55,281 nucleotides of DNA from Bacteroidales bacterium (GTDB lineage Bacteria > Bacteroidota > Bacteroidia > Bacteroidales > GWA2-32-17): positions 1-55,281 of the forward strand of contig JAOADU010000064.1 in the NCBI GenBank assembly GCA_026417155.1. Reading direction: 5' to 3'. Numbering within the stretch: position 1 is the first letter of the stretch; every line of letters begins with the position of its first letter. The notes beneath the pieces were generated by a model. The model made no database searches. It saw only the letters and a list, made by a program, of their open reading frames with translations, and was not told the origin of the DNA. Of the stretch, positions 24,061 through 33,323 are shown one piece after another. The translations under genes and the position numbers were made by a program.

Positions 24061-25227
24061 TTAATTTGAAGGCAAAATGCTTTGATAAAAGGGTATCTCT
24101 TTAAAAGATATAATTTTAACATTTTTATAATAAAAACGAATGATATCTATAGCGTTGAATCCTTTTTTAGCCATTTGGATAGCTCCATCTTGGCATAATC
24201 CAACCCCATGACCAAAGCCTTTGCCTTTAAACACTATACTGTCGTTATGTTGATATATTGAGAAAAAAGTTGAGCGTAATTGAAAATATTCTCTAACTTT
24301 TCTAAGCCAAATACTGTCGTTGTTAATGCGAAAATAACCTTTTCGCGTGGTTTGATAAAAACTCCATGAGTAATTTTTTGTTGCTAGTTGAGGATAATTG
24401 TTAAGTAAAAATTGTTGCCACTCATTCATTGAAATAGATTTTTCCCATTGCGAATTACGTTGATATTGGCAATAGTTATCAGTTACAGATCGCAAATACG
24501 ATTTGGGTTTTCCCCAAACGTCTTCCGAGTTTACGGTTTGTCCACCACAGTTCGCATGAAAAGCAGCTGTAATTACCATGTTACTACTATCTACAATAAC
24601 TAAATCGTGAGTTTCAGTAACAGCTTCGGAAATAATAGAATGGTACGACAATGAGTAATTTTTCCCTTTATATGCCTGACAATGTACACCATCGCATAAA
24701 TGAAAACCTTCGGAATAGTGTTTACCTATGTTTTCTAAAGCAAATGTACGACATAATATAGCTTGTGTTTTATAGAATTCTTTGCTTACTTGGTAGCCAC
24801 TTTCACTTTCTACAACACCGCAAATATAATTGTCCATTTCAACGAAGTTTAAAAAAAACAGTGAGCCATTCTGAATACTTATCGTCATATTATCGTCATA
24901 ATATCGTTGGCTTAAGGAAGGTATTATGGGTTTGTATTTTGCAACATTGATAGAAGCGGCTCCTCTTAATTCTATTTGTTTAAATTTTCGAGACAATCCA
25001 GATACATTTTTAATTTCTATAGAATCATTTAATATGGTACATTGAAATACATCATTTTGTTTTAAATCGGTAAAAAATTGTTCATCACCCCATATTTCGT
25101 ATTTACCTAGATATGTGCTAATTATTATAGAACTGATTTTCTGATTGTAAAAAACAGCAATTTTAAGTTTTTGTCCATAATTAAAAGAAAAAGCAAATAT
25201 CAATATGGTAATTAATATAAATTTCAT
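24061..25227 (-). CDS. SpoIID/LytB domain protein, secreted
   Basis: 388 aa with a signal peptide (about 1-18, ending FNYGQ). It has the SpoIID domain: a region FVEMDNYICGVVESESG that contains the catalytic-type Glu pair, KTQAILCRTFAL, the motif AFHANCGGQTVNSEDVWG, and the C-terminal GFGHGVGLCQDGA signature. SpoIID proteins are lytic transglycosylases that cleave denuded glycan strands; in Gram-negative Bacteroidota they are thought to remodel peptidoglycan. Three extra Cys residues near the active region are notable. Its ATG overlaps the lpxB stop (ATGA), so it belongs to the surE - small membrane protein - lpxB transcript. Confidence 0.9.
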   Translation of the reverse strand: MKFILITILIFAFSFNYGQKLKIAVFYNQKISSIIISTYLGKYEIWGDEQFFTDLKQNDVFQCTILNDSIEIKNVSGLSRKFKQIELRGAASINVAKYKPIIPSLSQRYYDDNMTISIQNGSLFFLNFVEMDNYICGVVESESGYQVSKEFYKTQAILCRTFALENIGKHYSEGFHLCDGVHCQAYKGKNYSLSYHSIISEAVTETHDLVIVDSSNMVITAAFHANCGGQTVNSEDVWGKPKSYLRSVTDNYCQYQRNSQWEKSISMNEWQQFLLNNYPQLATKNYSWSFYQTTRKGYFRINNDSIWLRKVREYFQLRSTFFSIYQHNDSIVFKGKGFGHGVGLCQDGAIQMAKKGFNAIDIIRFYYKNVKIISFKEIPFYQSILPSN

Positions 25228-26345
25228 GGTTGTTTTAAATAGTCAATCATCTTTTGAGCTATTCTATGTGAACAGCCACCACCTTTTAGCAATTGGATAA
25301 GATTTTCGTATTCGGTTAATATTTGTTGCCTATGTTCATCAATAAAAAGTTTTTCGACTTCAGAAATTAAACATTGTTTATTAAAATTGTTTTGAATTAA
25401 CTCTTTTACTACTTCTTTATTGAGTAATAAATTGACCAAAGAAATATATTTTACCGATACTAATTGTCGTGCAATATAGTAAGTAATGGGATTTGTAGCG
25501 TAACAAACTACTTGGGGAACTTTGAATAGTGCGGTTTCTAAAGTGGAAGTTCCTGATTTAACGATAGCTGCATGGGCATGCTTGAGTATCTCGTAAGTTT
25601 TATCGTACACAACTGTAACATTGGGGATGTGAGTTGCAGGGTCGTATAATGATTTAGGTAACGAAGATATAGCACATACAACAAACTGATATTGAGTCAA
25701 TTGGTTGGCTACTGTGAGCATAGTGGGCAATAACTTTCGCACTTCTTGTTTTCTGCTTCCCGGTAAAATTGCTATAATAGGTTTTTCATAAAAACCTAAT
25801 GAAGAATAAAATTGTTGAAAATTTGAAGGTTTATTTATATGTTGTTCCAGGGCGTCCAAAATAGGATGACCTTCGTAGTCAACTTCTATACCGTATTGCT
25901 TGTAAAATTGTTGTTCGAATGGTAGAATAACAAACATTTTATCAACAAATTGTTGTATTGTTTTAATTCTCGATTTATGCCATGCCCAAACTGTAGGCGA
26001 AATATAATAAAAAACACGAACTCCATTTTTCTTTGCCCATCGTGCAAGTCGTAAATTAAAACCAGGGAAATCAACTAAAATTAAAACATCTGGCTTAAAG
26101 GAAAGAATATCTGTATAGGCAAATTGAAAATTTTTTCTAATAGTTCGAATGTGTGCAAGAACTTCAACAAGTCCCATAAAATTCAGTTCATGAAGTTCTT
26201 TTACAACGTTAATAGGAAGTTTTTTAAGTTCGCTACCACCCCATGCTCGAATTATTGCACAAGGATCTAGTGCCAACAATTCTTTAACTAAGTTAGATGC
26301 ATGCAAATCGCCCGATGCTTCGCCTGTAATAATATAGTATTTCAC
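25224..26345 (-). CDS. lpxB: Lipid-A-disaccharide synthase
   Basis: 373 aa. It joins UDP-2,3-diacylglucosamine and lipid X (GT19 family) to make the lipid A disaccharide. Motifs are the start ITGEASGDLHASNLV, FPGFNLRLARWAK, YYISPTVWAWHKSR, ILPGSRKQEV and AIVKSGTSTLETAL with VCYATNPITY. The start codon is GTG (26345-26343); it overlaps the preceding stop as GTGA, and no ATG is available. Length equals the family norm. Together with SurE and the SpoIID-like protein it forms an envelope-related minus-strand operon. Confidence 0.97.
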   Translation of the reverse strand: MKYYIITGEASGDLHASNLVKELLALDPCAIIRAWGGSELKKLPINVVKELHELNFMGLVEVLAHIRTIRKNFQFAYTDILSFKPDVLILVDFPGFNLRLARWAKKNGVRVFYYISPTVWAWHKSRIKTIQQFVDKMFVILPFEQQFYKQYGIEVDYEGHPILDALEQHINKPSNFQQFYSSLGFYEKPIIAILPGSRKQEVRKLLPTMLTVANQLTQYQFVVCAISSLPKSLYDPATHIPNVTVVYDKTYEILKHAHAAIVKSGTSTLETALFKVPQVVCYATNPITYYIARQLVSVKYISLVNLLLNKEVVKELIQNNFNKQCLISEVEKLFIDEHRQQILTEYENLIQLLKGGGCSHRIAQKMIDYLKQP

Positions 26346-26653
26346 ATTTCAGGTATAGTTAGTCTTAAAAACAAAATTACAGCTCCCCAGGTTAATACGC
26401 CTAAAATTACACCACGAACGGCATAATACCATTCTTTGTTTAAAAAAAAGTAAAAACCTAATAAATTGGCTAAGAGTGCAATGCTTAATGTATTGCTTAA
26501 AACTCCCATTTGATATGATAGAGTGATAAAATTTTTAAACGAATGAAACGACCGATCGAACATATAAAGCAGGAGTAATCCCATAATGGGCAAAATTAGT
26601 CCCGTAATCCAACCAATCCACCATTTATTCCAGCGTGAAATTTTAGAGTTCAT
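26342..26653 (-). CDS. Small integral membrane protein, unknown
   Basis: 103 aa from the ATG at 26651-26653; a longer frame back to 26683 would overlap surE by 41 bases, so the shorter start is preferred (overlap 11). About three membrane segments are visible: WIGWITGLILPIMGLLLLYMF, VLSNTLSIALLANLLGFYFF and VRGVILGVLTWGAVILFLRL. Small proteins of this size sit between surE and lpxB in other Bacteroidota, from general knowledge of gene order, but no function is established. Its stop overlaps the GTG of lpxB. Confidence 0.75.
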   Translation of the reverse strand: MNSKISRWNKWWIGWITGLILPIMGLLLLYMFDRSFHSFKNFITLSYQMGVLSNTLSIALLANLLGFYFFLNKEWYYAVRGVILGVLTWGAVILFLRLTIPEM

Positions 26654-27416
26654 AATTCCATTTTGATAGTTCATTAAATGCATGGTATGCTGTTAAATCG
26701 GCATGAACGGGTACGACCGATGCAAATCCATTGGCAAGAGCCCATTCGTCAGTATCTTGGGCATTGGGTTCAAAATTGTTAAAATCGCCCGTCATCCAGT
26801 AATATTTTTTATTATGAGGGTCAATTCGCATGTCAAATTCTTCTTTCCACACTCCTTTGGCTTGTCGGGTTAATCGAATTCCTTTTAATTCATGCAATGA
26901 TACTCTGGGAATATTTACATTTAAGCAAACCATAGGAGGAAGTGAGTGCTTAATGATATTTTCCATCATTTGCTTCACAACGAGTTTAGATGCTGTAAAG
27001 TCGGCTTCTCTACTAAAATCGAGCAATGAAAATCCCATAGCAGGTATGCCATTTAAACAAGCTTCAATAACAGCTCCCATAGTGCCTGAATAAATAACAC
27101 TAATAGAAGAATTGCTTCCATGATTTATTCCTGAAACTACAATATCGGGTTTACGTGTTAATACTTTATTAAGAGCAAGCTTGATAGAATCGACAGGTGT
27201 TCCCGAGCATGCGTATAACGTTACATGGGAGGTTTCATACATTAAATTTAATCGTAGTGGCAAAGTCATAGTTATTGAATGCGATTTGCCCGATTCACTT
27301 TTTTCGGGCACTACTGCAATAACTTTTCCGTATGGCGAAACAGCTTCGATAAGAGCCAAAAGCCCGGGTGCCTGATAACCATCGTCGTTACATACAAGTA
27401 TTATACGCTCGTTCAT
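26643..27416 (-). CDS. surE: 5'/3'-nucleotidase SurE
   Basis: 257 aa. This metal-dependent survival protein dephosphorylates nucleoside 5'- and 3'-monophosphates. The metal site is formed by LVCNDDGYQAPG (Asp-Asp), SGKSHSITM (Ser) and VSGINHGSN (Asn). GTPVDSIKLAL and YSGTMGAVIEA complete the family signature. It is first in the operon with the membrane protein, lpxB and the SpoIID-like gene. A -7 box five to ten nt before the start indicates an extremely short leader. Confidence 0.97.
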   Translation of the reverse strand: MNERIILVCNDDGYQAPGLLALIEAVSPYGKVIAVVPEKSESGKSHSITMTLPLRLNLMYETSHVTLYACSGTPVDSIKLALNKVLTRKPDIVVSGINHGSNSSISVIYSGTMGAVIEACLNGIPAMGFSLLDFSREADFTASKLVVKQMMENIIKHSLPPMVCLNVNIPRVSLHELKGIRLTRQAKGVWKEEFDMRIDPHNKKYYWMTGDFNNFEPNAQDTDEWALANGFASVVPVHADLTAYHAFNELSKWNYEL

Positions 27417-27425
27417 TTTTTATTG

Positions 27426-27433
27426 CAAAGGTA
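27426..27433 (-). promoter_or_regulatory. -7 box (TACCTTTG) of the surE operon
   Basis: Minus-strand TACCTTTG at 27433-27426. The predicted +1 near 27421 is only about 5 nt before the ATG at 27416. No clear -33 TTTG at standard spacing. Confidence 0.5.
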
Positions 27434-27481
27434 ATGGAAAAAAATTACTCTAACTAACTATTAAAAAAGTTAGCATTGAGT

Positions 27482-29845
27482 TTAAATAGATAATATATAT
27501 TGCAATGAAATATTTCTTGGTGGTCGTATATCACCAGGTCTGCCCATATATTCAGCATTTAACAGGTTTTTGACAACGAGCGATAGTTTACTTGTTTCGT
27601 TAATATTCCATGATATTCTGTAGTCGAATACCATAGAACCTTTATTATTTTTTTGGCGATATTCGTACAATCCGGGTAGTAATTCGATACCAACACCGGG
27701 ACCGTCGCCAAATAAGTCTTCAAATGCTTTATCTATGTTTATTATCCTGCTTAGATAAATTACACTTATTCCGGTTGATATTTTTTTGAAGTCGAGCTGA
27801 AAATCTGCTTTAATAGAATGGAAGTATCGGTACTTAAGAATGTTTGAATCGGTGCTTTTTGATGAATCTTTTAAGTTCATATCACGAGGTTCAGTGTAAG
27901 TATATCCTGCTAAAAGTGTGGCAGGGATGTTAAAAAATGAGCCTTTCCCGGTAAAAGTAATATCAAATCCTTTGATTTGTGCACTACCAACATTTTGCGA
28001 TTGAAACCCTAAAACCTGATATCCATATTGCCCAATGATGGCTAAATCGGCAGGATCATTGAGATGTAGTGGTCGAAATGTTTGAGGATGATAAAAACCA
28101 AAAGTATATTCCATCATTTTTGTATATTCTTGCCAGAAAGCAGAAATATCTAAATATCCATTCCAGTTCGATATTTTTACACCTTGTTTTATACCAATTT
28201 CGCCACTCCATCCTGTTTCTGGTTTTAGGTAAGGATTGGGAAAAATATTTAATGCACCTACGTTAGTAAATGTATATTTTTCGGCAATAGTAGGGAAGCG
28301 ATAACCTTGCCCGAATGAGGTTCGGATAAAAGTATATTCAAATAATTGATAATTTGCACCAATTCGTAATACAGGTTGAATAGGAATATCTTTGATAGTG
28401 TCTCCGGCAATTACTGTTTTTGTTTCTTTGCTATCGATACGAAAATATTCGGCACGTATTCCTGCAGAAAGGTTGAGTTTTTTCTTTAGTAATTTCTTAT
28501 CAAATTGTCCGAATAATGAAATATTTGTCGCATCGTGTTTATCAAAAAGTTTTCCTTTTATATCGCTGTAAGTATGAAGAAATCCTAAAGTCATAGCGAA
28601 ATCTTCTTTTATTTGACGTTGAAATTGATATTCTGAATAATATTGCGAAGAATGGCTATTTTTAGCCGTATCGCTAGGTAAATTATTCTTTACATAAAAA
28701 TAACGAGTTTTTATGCTATGCTTATTTTGTTCTGAAGTATAAAAAGTAAAATAGGGGTCTATATTTATTCTAGTTCCGATGTTTCTGGTTGTAGTACTTA
28801 AATCTTGACGCCATGCACCCGAATCGGCATTTTTCCAAAGAAAAAATTCGGTTTTATCCATGGTCATAAAATTGCCATTTATGCCAAAAAACCTTTTTTG
28901 TTGATTGGGGAAACGATATCGAATATTGAAGTTCCCCCTCAATCGCTCTTCAGTTTCATATTGACGATAACCGTTGTCGCTAAAGCCATGTGCTCCAATT
29001 ACAACATCCCAATTTTTAAGGCGTTGCATATGAAAAATGTTTGACCCCACAAATAATGGTTGGGTTTGACCCCACCATTTCAATTCTTTCCTTTTAGGAT
29101 TCATGTACATGCCATTAAAAATAGTAACTTTGGTTTCGGGTTCAGACTTTGGGTATGCCGTACGCACATTTATCACACCATTTAGTGCAGATGAGCCGAA
29201 TAATGCAGAAGCTGCGCCTTTAATGACTTCTACTTGCGAAACATTTTCTATAGGCAGGTAGTTCCATTTAATATCTCCTGCATCTGGCGAAATCAGGGGC
29301 ATATCATCAACAAGCAGGAGTACTCTGCTTCCTGCACCGTAACTATAACCACTACCTCCGCGAATACTGGGTTGGTCGCCTATTATATCAACTCCCGGTA
29401 TGCGATTAATTGCTGCATCCATCGAACTTACATTGTTGTTTTCGAGTAGTTTGGGTTTAATTACTTCCATAGAAACAGTAACTTCAGAAATTCGTTGTTC
29501 GAACTTTGAAGCCGAAACCACCACTTCATCTATCATTTGTACATCTTCTTCCAAAAAAACTGTAAGCTTTACTTCTTCATTGGGTTTAATAAAAATTACT
29601 TGTTTAAATGGTTTATATCCAACATATTGGAAAGAAATTGTTTGTTTGCCATTACTGTTTGATTTGAAGGTAAAAAAACCATTCAAATCGGTTGAAGTTC
29701 CCGATTTATCATCCATAATGATATTAACACCAGGTATTGGTTCATGCGTTTTTTTATCTTTTACTATTCCAGAAACAATTCCGTTTTGTGCTTGCATGAA
29801 TAAAAACGGAAACACAAACAATAATAAAGAATAAAATTTCTTCAT
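27482..29845 (-). CDS. TonB-dependent outer-membrane receptor
   Basis: 787 aa from ATG at 29843-29845 (a TTG three codons earlier was rejected because the ATG begins the signal peptide MKKFYSLLLFVFPFLFMQAQ). Domain order: carboxypeptidase-regulatory-like beta-sandwich at about 20-105, plug at about 110-225 (VVVSASKFEQRISEVTVSM, RIPGVDIIGDQPSIRGGSG, VEVIKGAASALFGSSALNG), then a 22-stranded barrel ending NLLNAEYMGRPGDIRPPRN and LQYILSI. The final residue is Ile rather than Phe. The sequence resembles FepA/BtuB-type receptors more than SusC, and no SusD is adjacent. No riboswitch or Fur-like box was seen upstream, so the substrate is unknown. Confidence 0.93.
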   Translation of the reverse strand: MKKFYSLLLFVFPFLFMQAQNGIVSGIVKDKKTHEPIPGVNIIMDDKSGTSTDLNGFFTFKSNSNGKQTISFQYVGYKPFKQVIFIKPNEEVKLTVFLEEDVQMIDEVVVSASKFEQRISEVTVSMEVIKPKLLENNNVSSMDAAINRIPGVDIIGDQPSIRGGSGYSYGAGSRVLLLVDDMPLISPDAGDIKWNYLPIENVSQVEVIKGAASALFGSSALNGVINVRTAYPKSEPETKVTIFNGMYMNPKRKELKWWGQTQPLFVGSNIFHMQRLKNWDVVIGAHGFSDNGYRQYETEERLRGNFNIRYRFPNQQKRFFGINGNFMTMDKTEFFLWKNADSGAWRQDLSTTTRNIGTRINIDPYFTFYTSEQNKHSIKTRYFYVKNNLPSDTAKNSHSSQYYSEYQFQRQIKEDFAMTLGFLHTYSDIKGKLFDKHDATNISLFGQFDKKLLKKKLNLSAGIRAEYFRIDSKETKTVIAGDTIKDIPIQPVLRIGANYQLFEYTFIRTSFGQGYRFPTIAEKYTFTNVGALNIFPNPYLKPETGWSGEIGIKQGVKISNWNGYLDISAFWQEYTKMMEYTFGFYHPQTFRPLHLNDPADLAIIGQYGYQVLGFQSQNVGSAQIKGFDITFTGKGSFFNIPATLLAGYTYTEPRDMNLKDSSKSTDSNILKYRYFHSIKADFQLDFKKISTGISVIYLSRIINIDKAFEDLFGDGPGVGIELLPGLYEYRQKNNKGSMVFDYRISWNINETSKLSLVVKNLLNAEYMGRPGDIRPPRNISLQYILSI

Positions 29846-29868
29846 GAAAAACAATTGTTAAATTTTTG

Positions 29869-29876
29869 CAAAGGTA
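29869..29876 (-). promoter_or_regulatory. -7 box (TACCTTTG) of the TonB receptor gene
   Basis: Minus-strand TACCTTTG at 29876-29869; predicted +1 near 29864 and a leader of about 19 nt before the ATG at 29845. The -33 element is not evident. Confidence 0.5.
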
Positions 29877-29995
29877 TAATCAATAATTTATTAATTTTAT
29901 GATTTAGCAAAACGCCTACATATACGTATATTTCAAAAAAATTGTTTCGAACGATAAAAAAATAAGATTAAAAAAATGTTTATCAAATTTTTGAT

Positions 29996-30026
29996 TATCT
30001 TTGCAGGCTCAATTGCAAGGCAATTG
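29996..30026 (+). promoter_or_regulatory. -7 box and 5' leader hairpin of the S1 gene
   Basis: TATCTTTG (29996-30003) predicts +1 near 30008. Two bases later CAATTGC (30010-30016), loop AAG, GCAATTG (30020-30026) forms a 7-bp hairpin at the very 5' end of a 54-nt leader, longer than other leaders in this window. A 5' hairpin could stabilise the mRNA or serve as an S1 autoregulation site; both are inference. Confidence 0.5.
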
Positions 30027-30061
30027 TAAACATAATGTCTAACCATTAAAAATTTAACTAA

Positions 30062-32014
30062 ATGGCAAAAAAAGAAAAATTACAAGAAGTAGAAGAACAG
30101 GAAAAAACATTATCCAACCTGTCGAATTTAAAAAATCAAAGTTTACTCGATGAAATTGCTCCCGAAGAGCTGCCTACCATTAAAGAGGAAACATTAGAAA
30201 GTTTTCATCACGAAGGAGATCCTATCGTAATTGAGAAAGCTCAAGAAGACTTAGCAAATTTTGATTGGGATAGAATTGGCAAAAAAGATTCGGTGTACAA
30301 GCCCGAAGAAAAAAAGCAATTAGAAGATTTGTATGCCAAAACGTTATCAACAATCGTTGAAAATGAAGTAATTGAGGGCACTGTAGTTGCCATGAACAAA
30401 CGCGAAGTTGTCGTAAATATTGGTTACAAATCGGAAGGTGTTATTAGTCTCAATGAATTCAGATATAATCCCGATTTGAAAATTGGCGATAAAGTCGAAG
30501 TATTGGTTGAAACACAAGAAGACAATAATGGTCAGCTAGTGTTATCACATAAAAAAGCTCGCGCATTACGTTCGTGGGATAGAGTGAATGAAGCATACAA
30601 TAATAACGAGATTGTTAAAGGTTATATTAAATGCCGTACTAAGGGAGGCATGATAGTAGATGTTTTTGGCATAGAAGCTTTCTTGCCCGGTTCGCAAATT
30701 GATGTTAAGCCCATTCGCGATTACGATGTTTTTGTTAACAAAACGATGGAATTTAAAATTGTAAAAATTAATCATGAATTTAAAAACGTTGTTGTATCGC
30801 ACAAGGCATTGATAGAAGAAGAACTAGAAGCTCAAAAACGCGAAATTATCTCCAAACTCGAAAAAGGTCAGGTTCTTGAAGGCACAGTTAAGAATATTAC
30901 TTCGTATGGAGTATTTATTGACTTAGGTGGAATAGACGGGTTAATACATATTACCGATTTAAGTTGGGGCAGAATCAATCATCCCGAAGAAATTGTGCAA
31001 TTAGATCAAAAACTTAATGTGGTAATTCTCGATTTTGATGACGATAAAAAACGAATAGCTTTAGGCTTAAAGCAATTAACACCTCATCCATGGGATTCGC
31101 TCGATCCTAACTTAAAAGTTGGCGATAAAGTAAAAGGAAAAATAGTAGTTTTGGCCGATTATGGTGCATTTATCGAAATTGCTCCAGGTGTAGAAGGCTT
31201 AATACACGTATCTGAAATGTCGTGGTCGCAACATTTACGTAGTGCTCAAGATTTCTTAAAAGTTGGCGACGAAGTAGAAGCAGTAATTCTTACTCTCGAT
31301 AGAGAAGAACGTAAAATGTCGCTCGGTATTAAACAATTAAAACCCGATCCATGGACTGATATTGAAAAGAAATATCCTGTGAATAGCAAACACAAAGGTA
31401 TTGTTCGCAACTTCACTAATTTTGGCGTTTTTGTTGAATTAGAAGAAGGAATTGATGGTTTGATACACATTAGCGACTTATCGTGGACAAAGAAAATTAA
31501 ACATCCTGCTGAATTTTGCAATATTGGCGATGAACTTGATGTAGTAATTCTCGAAATAGACAAAGAAAATCGTCGGTTAAGTCTTGGTCATAAACAAGTT
31601 GAAGAAAATCCATGGGACGTATTTGAAACAATATTTACAGTTGGCTCTATTCACGAAGGAACAGTTGTGTCTATCAACGATAAGAATGCGTTGATTGCAT
31701 TGCCTTATGGCTTAGAAGGTACGGCAACATTAAAGAATATAGTTAAAGAAGATGGTACAACATTAAAAGTAGATGAGAAAGCCGAATTTAAAGTAATAGA
31801 ATTCTCCAAAGAAAACAAAAAAATTGTAGTTTCTCATACACGCATTTTCGAAGATGCTAAAAAAGAACAAGCACAAGAAAGTAAGAAAAAAAGCAAAAAA
31901 GAGAAAAAAGAAACACCTAAAATTGAAAAAACTACCCTTGGTGACATTGCCGATTTAGCAGCTTTGAAAGATCAACTACAAAAAAGTGAAAATTCTAAAA
32001 AAAAATCTAATTAA
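30062..32014 (+). CDS. rpsA: 30S ribosomal protein S1
   Basis: 650 aa, cytoplasmic. An acidic N-terminal region (1-100) is followed by six S1 OB-fold repeats at roughly 100-170, 185-250, 265-335, 355-425, 440-510 and 525-590 (recurring motifs such as GTVKNITSYGVFIDLGGIDG, LIHITDLSW and VVILDFDDDKKRIALG). It ends in a Lys-rich tail. S1 binds mRNA and promotes initiation on leaders without Shine-Dalgarno sequences, which suits a genome where I see none. It is longer than E. coli S1 (557 aa), normal for Bacteroidota. Confidence 0.97.
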   Translation: MAKKEKLQEVEEQEKTLSNLSNLKNQSLLDEIAPEELPTIKEETLESFHHEGDPIVIEKAQEDLANFDWDRIGKKDSVYKPEEKKQLEDLYAKTLSTIVENEVIEGTVVAMNKREVVVNIGYKSEGVISLNEFRYNPDLKIGDKVEVLVETQEDNNGQLVLSHKKARALRSWDRVNEAYNNNEIVKGYIKCRTKGGMIVDVFGIEAFLPGSQIDVKPIRDYDVFVNKTMEFKIVKINHEFKNVVVSHKALIEEELEAQKREIISKLEKGQVLEGTVKNITSYGVFIDLGGIDGLIHITDLSWGRINHPEEIVQLDQKLNVVILDFDDDKKRIALGLKQLTPHPWDSLDPNLKVGDKVKGKIVVLADYGAFIEIAPGVEGLIHVSEMSWSQHLRSAQDFLKVGDEVEAVILTLDREERKMSLGIKQLKPDPWTDIEKKYPVNSKHKGIVRNFTNFGVFVELEEGIDGLIHISDLSWTKKIKHPAEFCNIGDELDVVILEIDKENRRLSLGHKQVEENPWDVFETIFTVGSIHEGTVVSINDKNALIALPYGLEGTATLKNIVKEDGTTLKVDEKAEFKVIEFSKENKKIVVSHTRIFEDAKKEQAQESKKKSKKEKKETPKIEKTTLGDIADLAALKDQLQKSENSKKKSN

Positions 32015-32050
32015 ATTATAAATTCCATAAAAAATTTGTACTTTTACAAC

Positions 32051-32395
32051 ATGGAATTTAGCATCGAAAAGAAAGAGAATTATACCTTGGTAAAGGTATT
32101 GGTTGAAAAACTCGATACGCATATTGCTCCGTCGTTAAAGTCGGAGCTTGTGCTTATTGCAGGTAATGGCGAAAAAAATATTGTGCTCGATTTAAGTTCA
32201 TGTCGTTATTGTGATTCAAGCGGATTAAGTGCTATTTTAGTAGCCAACAGGCTCTGCAAAAATGCCAACGGTACATTTGTGCTAACTGGTTTGCAGCCTG
32301 CTGTAGATCGCTTAATTACTATTTCACAACTCGATACGGTATTAAATATCGCCAGAAATCCTGAAAAAGCACACGAACTTATTCACAAAGAATAA
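32051..32395 (+). CDS. STAS-domain protein (anti-sigma factor antagonist-like)
   Basis: 114 aa from the ATG at 32051; an in-frame TTG at 32036 was rejected because ATG fits the MEFSIEKKENYTLVKV start of the fold. A single STAS domain: VLDLSSCRYCDSSGLSAILVAN carries the serine that is phosphorylated in SpoIIAA/RsbV proteins (DSSGLSA). No partner anti-sigma kinase or phosphatase is encoded nearby. It is followed after 15 nt by RNase Z. Confidence 0.9.
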   Translation: MEFSIEKKENYTLVKVLVEKLDTHIAPSLKSELVLIAGNGEKNIVLDLSSCRYCDSSGLSAILVANRLCKNANGTFVLTGLQPAVDRLITISQLDTVLNIARNPEKAHELIHKE

Positions 32396-32410
32396 TCAAC
32401 GCTTGCCACG

Positions 32411-33319
32411 TTGAAAACCTTTACCCTTACTATTTTAGGTACAAGCTCGGCAGTACCTACTTCGAAAAGATATACCAGTGCTCACGTGCTAAATGTATGT
32501 GAGCACTATTATTTATTCGACTGCGGAGAAGCTACACAAATACGTCTGAGGCAAGAAAATATACCTTTATCTAAAATTTATCATATCTTTATTTCGCATT
32601 TACATGGCGATCATTTTTTCGGAATTTTTGGCTTGTTGTCATCATTTCAGTTACATCGGATGATTACTGATGTTTATATATATGCTCATAAACCTTTGCA
32701 AAAAATTATACAAACAGTTTTAAATTTCGAGGAGGTTCATTTTAATTTACATTTTATCCCTTTAAATGAACACGAATATGAACAGATATATGAAGACAAA
32801 CATGTGCGAATTTTTTCATTTCCATTGTTGCATAGAATTCCTGTATCGGCATTCATAGTGAAACAAAAGGAAGAACTTCTTAAAATAAGAAAAGAGAAAA
32901 TAACGGAATATAACTTATCTATAAAAGATATTGTACAAATTAAACAAGGGCACGATTGGATAGATAGCAATGGAAATCGAATACCCAATGATGTCTTTAC
33001 TTTTCCACCCGAAAAACCAAAAATATATGCCTACATTACCGATACTATCTATAACGAGCAAATAATTCCCCATATTTTTAATGCCGATGTTCTTTATCAT
33101 GAAGCAACTTTTACAGAAAAATATAAAGACAGAGCACTATTGTCGGGACATTCGACTGCAAAACAAGCTGCCACCATTGCATTAAAAGCCCAAGCAAAAC
33201 GACTTATTATAGGACATTTTTCAGTTCGATATAAGCATCGTAACGAATTTCTGGAAGAAGCAAGGCAAATTTTTCCTGATACAATTTTAGCCGAAGAAGG
33301 ATTAACTATTAGCTTCTGA
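32411..33319 (+). CDS. rnz: Ribonuclease Z
   Basis: 302 aa. Endonuclease that matures the tRNA 3' end, metallo-beta-lactamase fold. The zinc motif FISHLHGDHFFG is present, along with the start LGTSSAVPT, FDCGEATQIRL, YITDT (third Asp) and GHSTAKQAA with IIGHFSVRY. The only available start is TTG at 32411: the frame is closed by the preceding gene's stop just upstream and no ATG occurs before the conserved LTILGTSSA start. Length and motif order are standard. Confidence 0.95.
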   Translation: MKTFTLTILGTSSAVPTSKRYTSAHVLNVCEHYYLFDCGEATQIRLRQENIPLSKIYHIFISHLHGDHFFGIFGLLSSFQLHRMITDVYIYAHKPLQKIIQTVLNFEEVHFNLHFIPLNEHEYEQIYEDKHVRIFSFPLLHRIPVSAFIVKQKEELLKIRKEKITEYNLSIKDIVQIKQGHDWIDSNGNRIPNDVFTFPPEKPKIYAYITDTIYNEQIIPHIFNADVLYHEATFTEKYKDRALLSGHSTAKQAATIALKAQAKRLIIGHFSVRYKHRNEFLEEARQIFPDTILAEEGLTISF

Positions 33320-33323
33320 TATC

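Noticed and set aside
27482-29845. A SusC/SusD polysaccharide-utilisation locus around the TonB receptors
   Set aside because: No SusD-like gene or glycoside hydrolase is next to either receptor.
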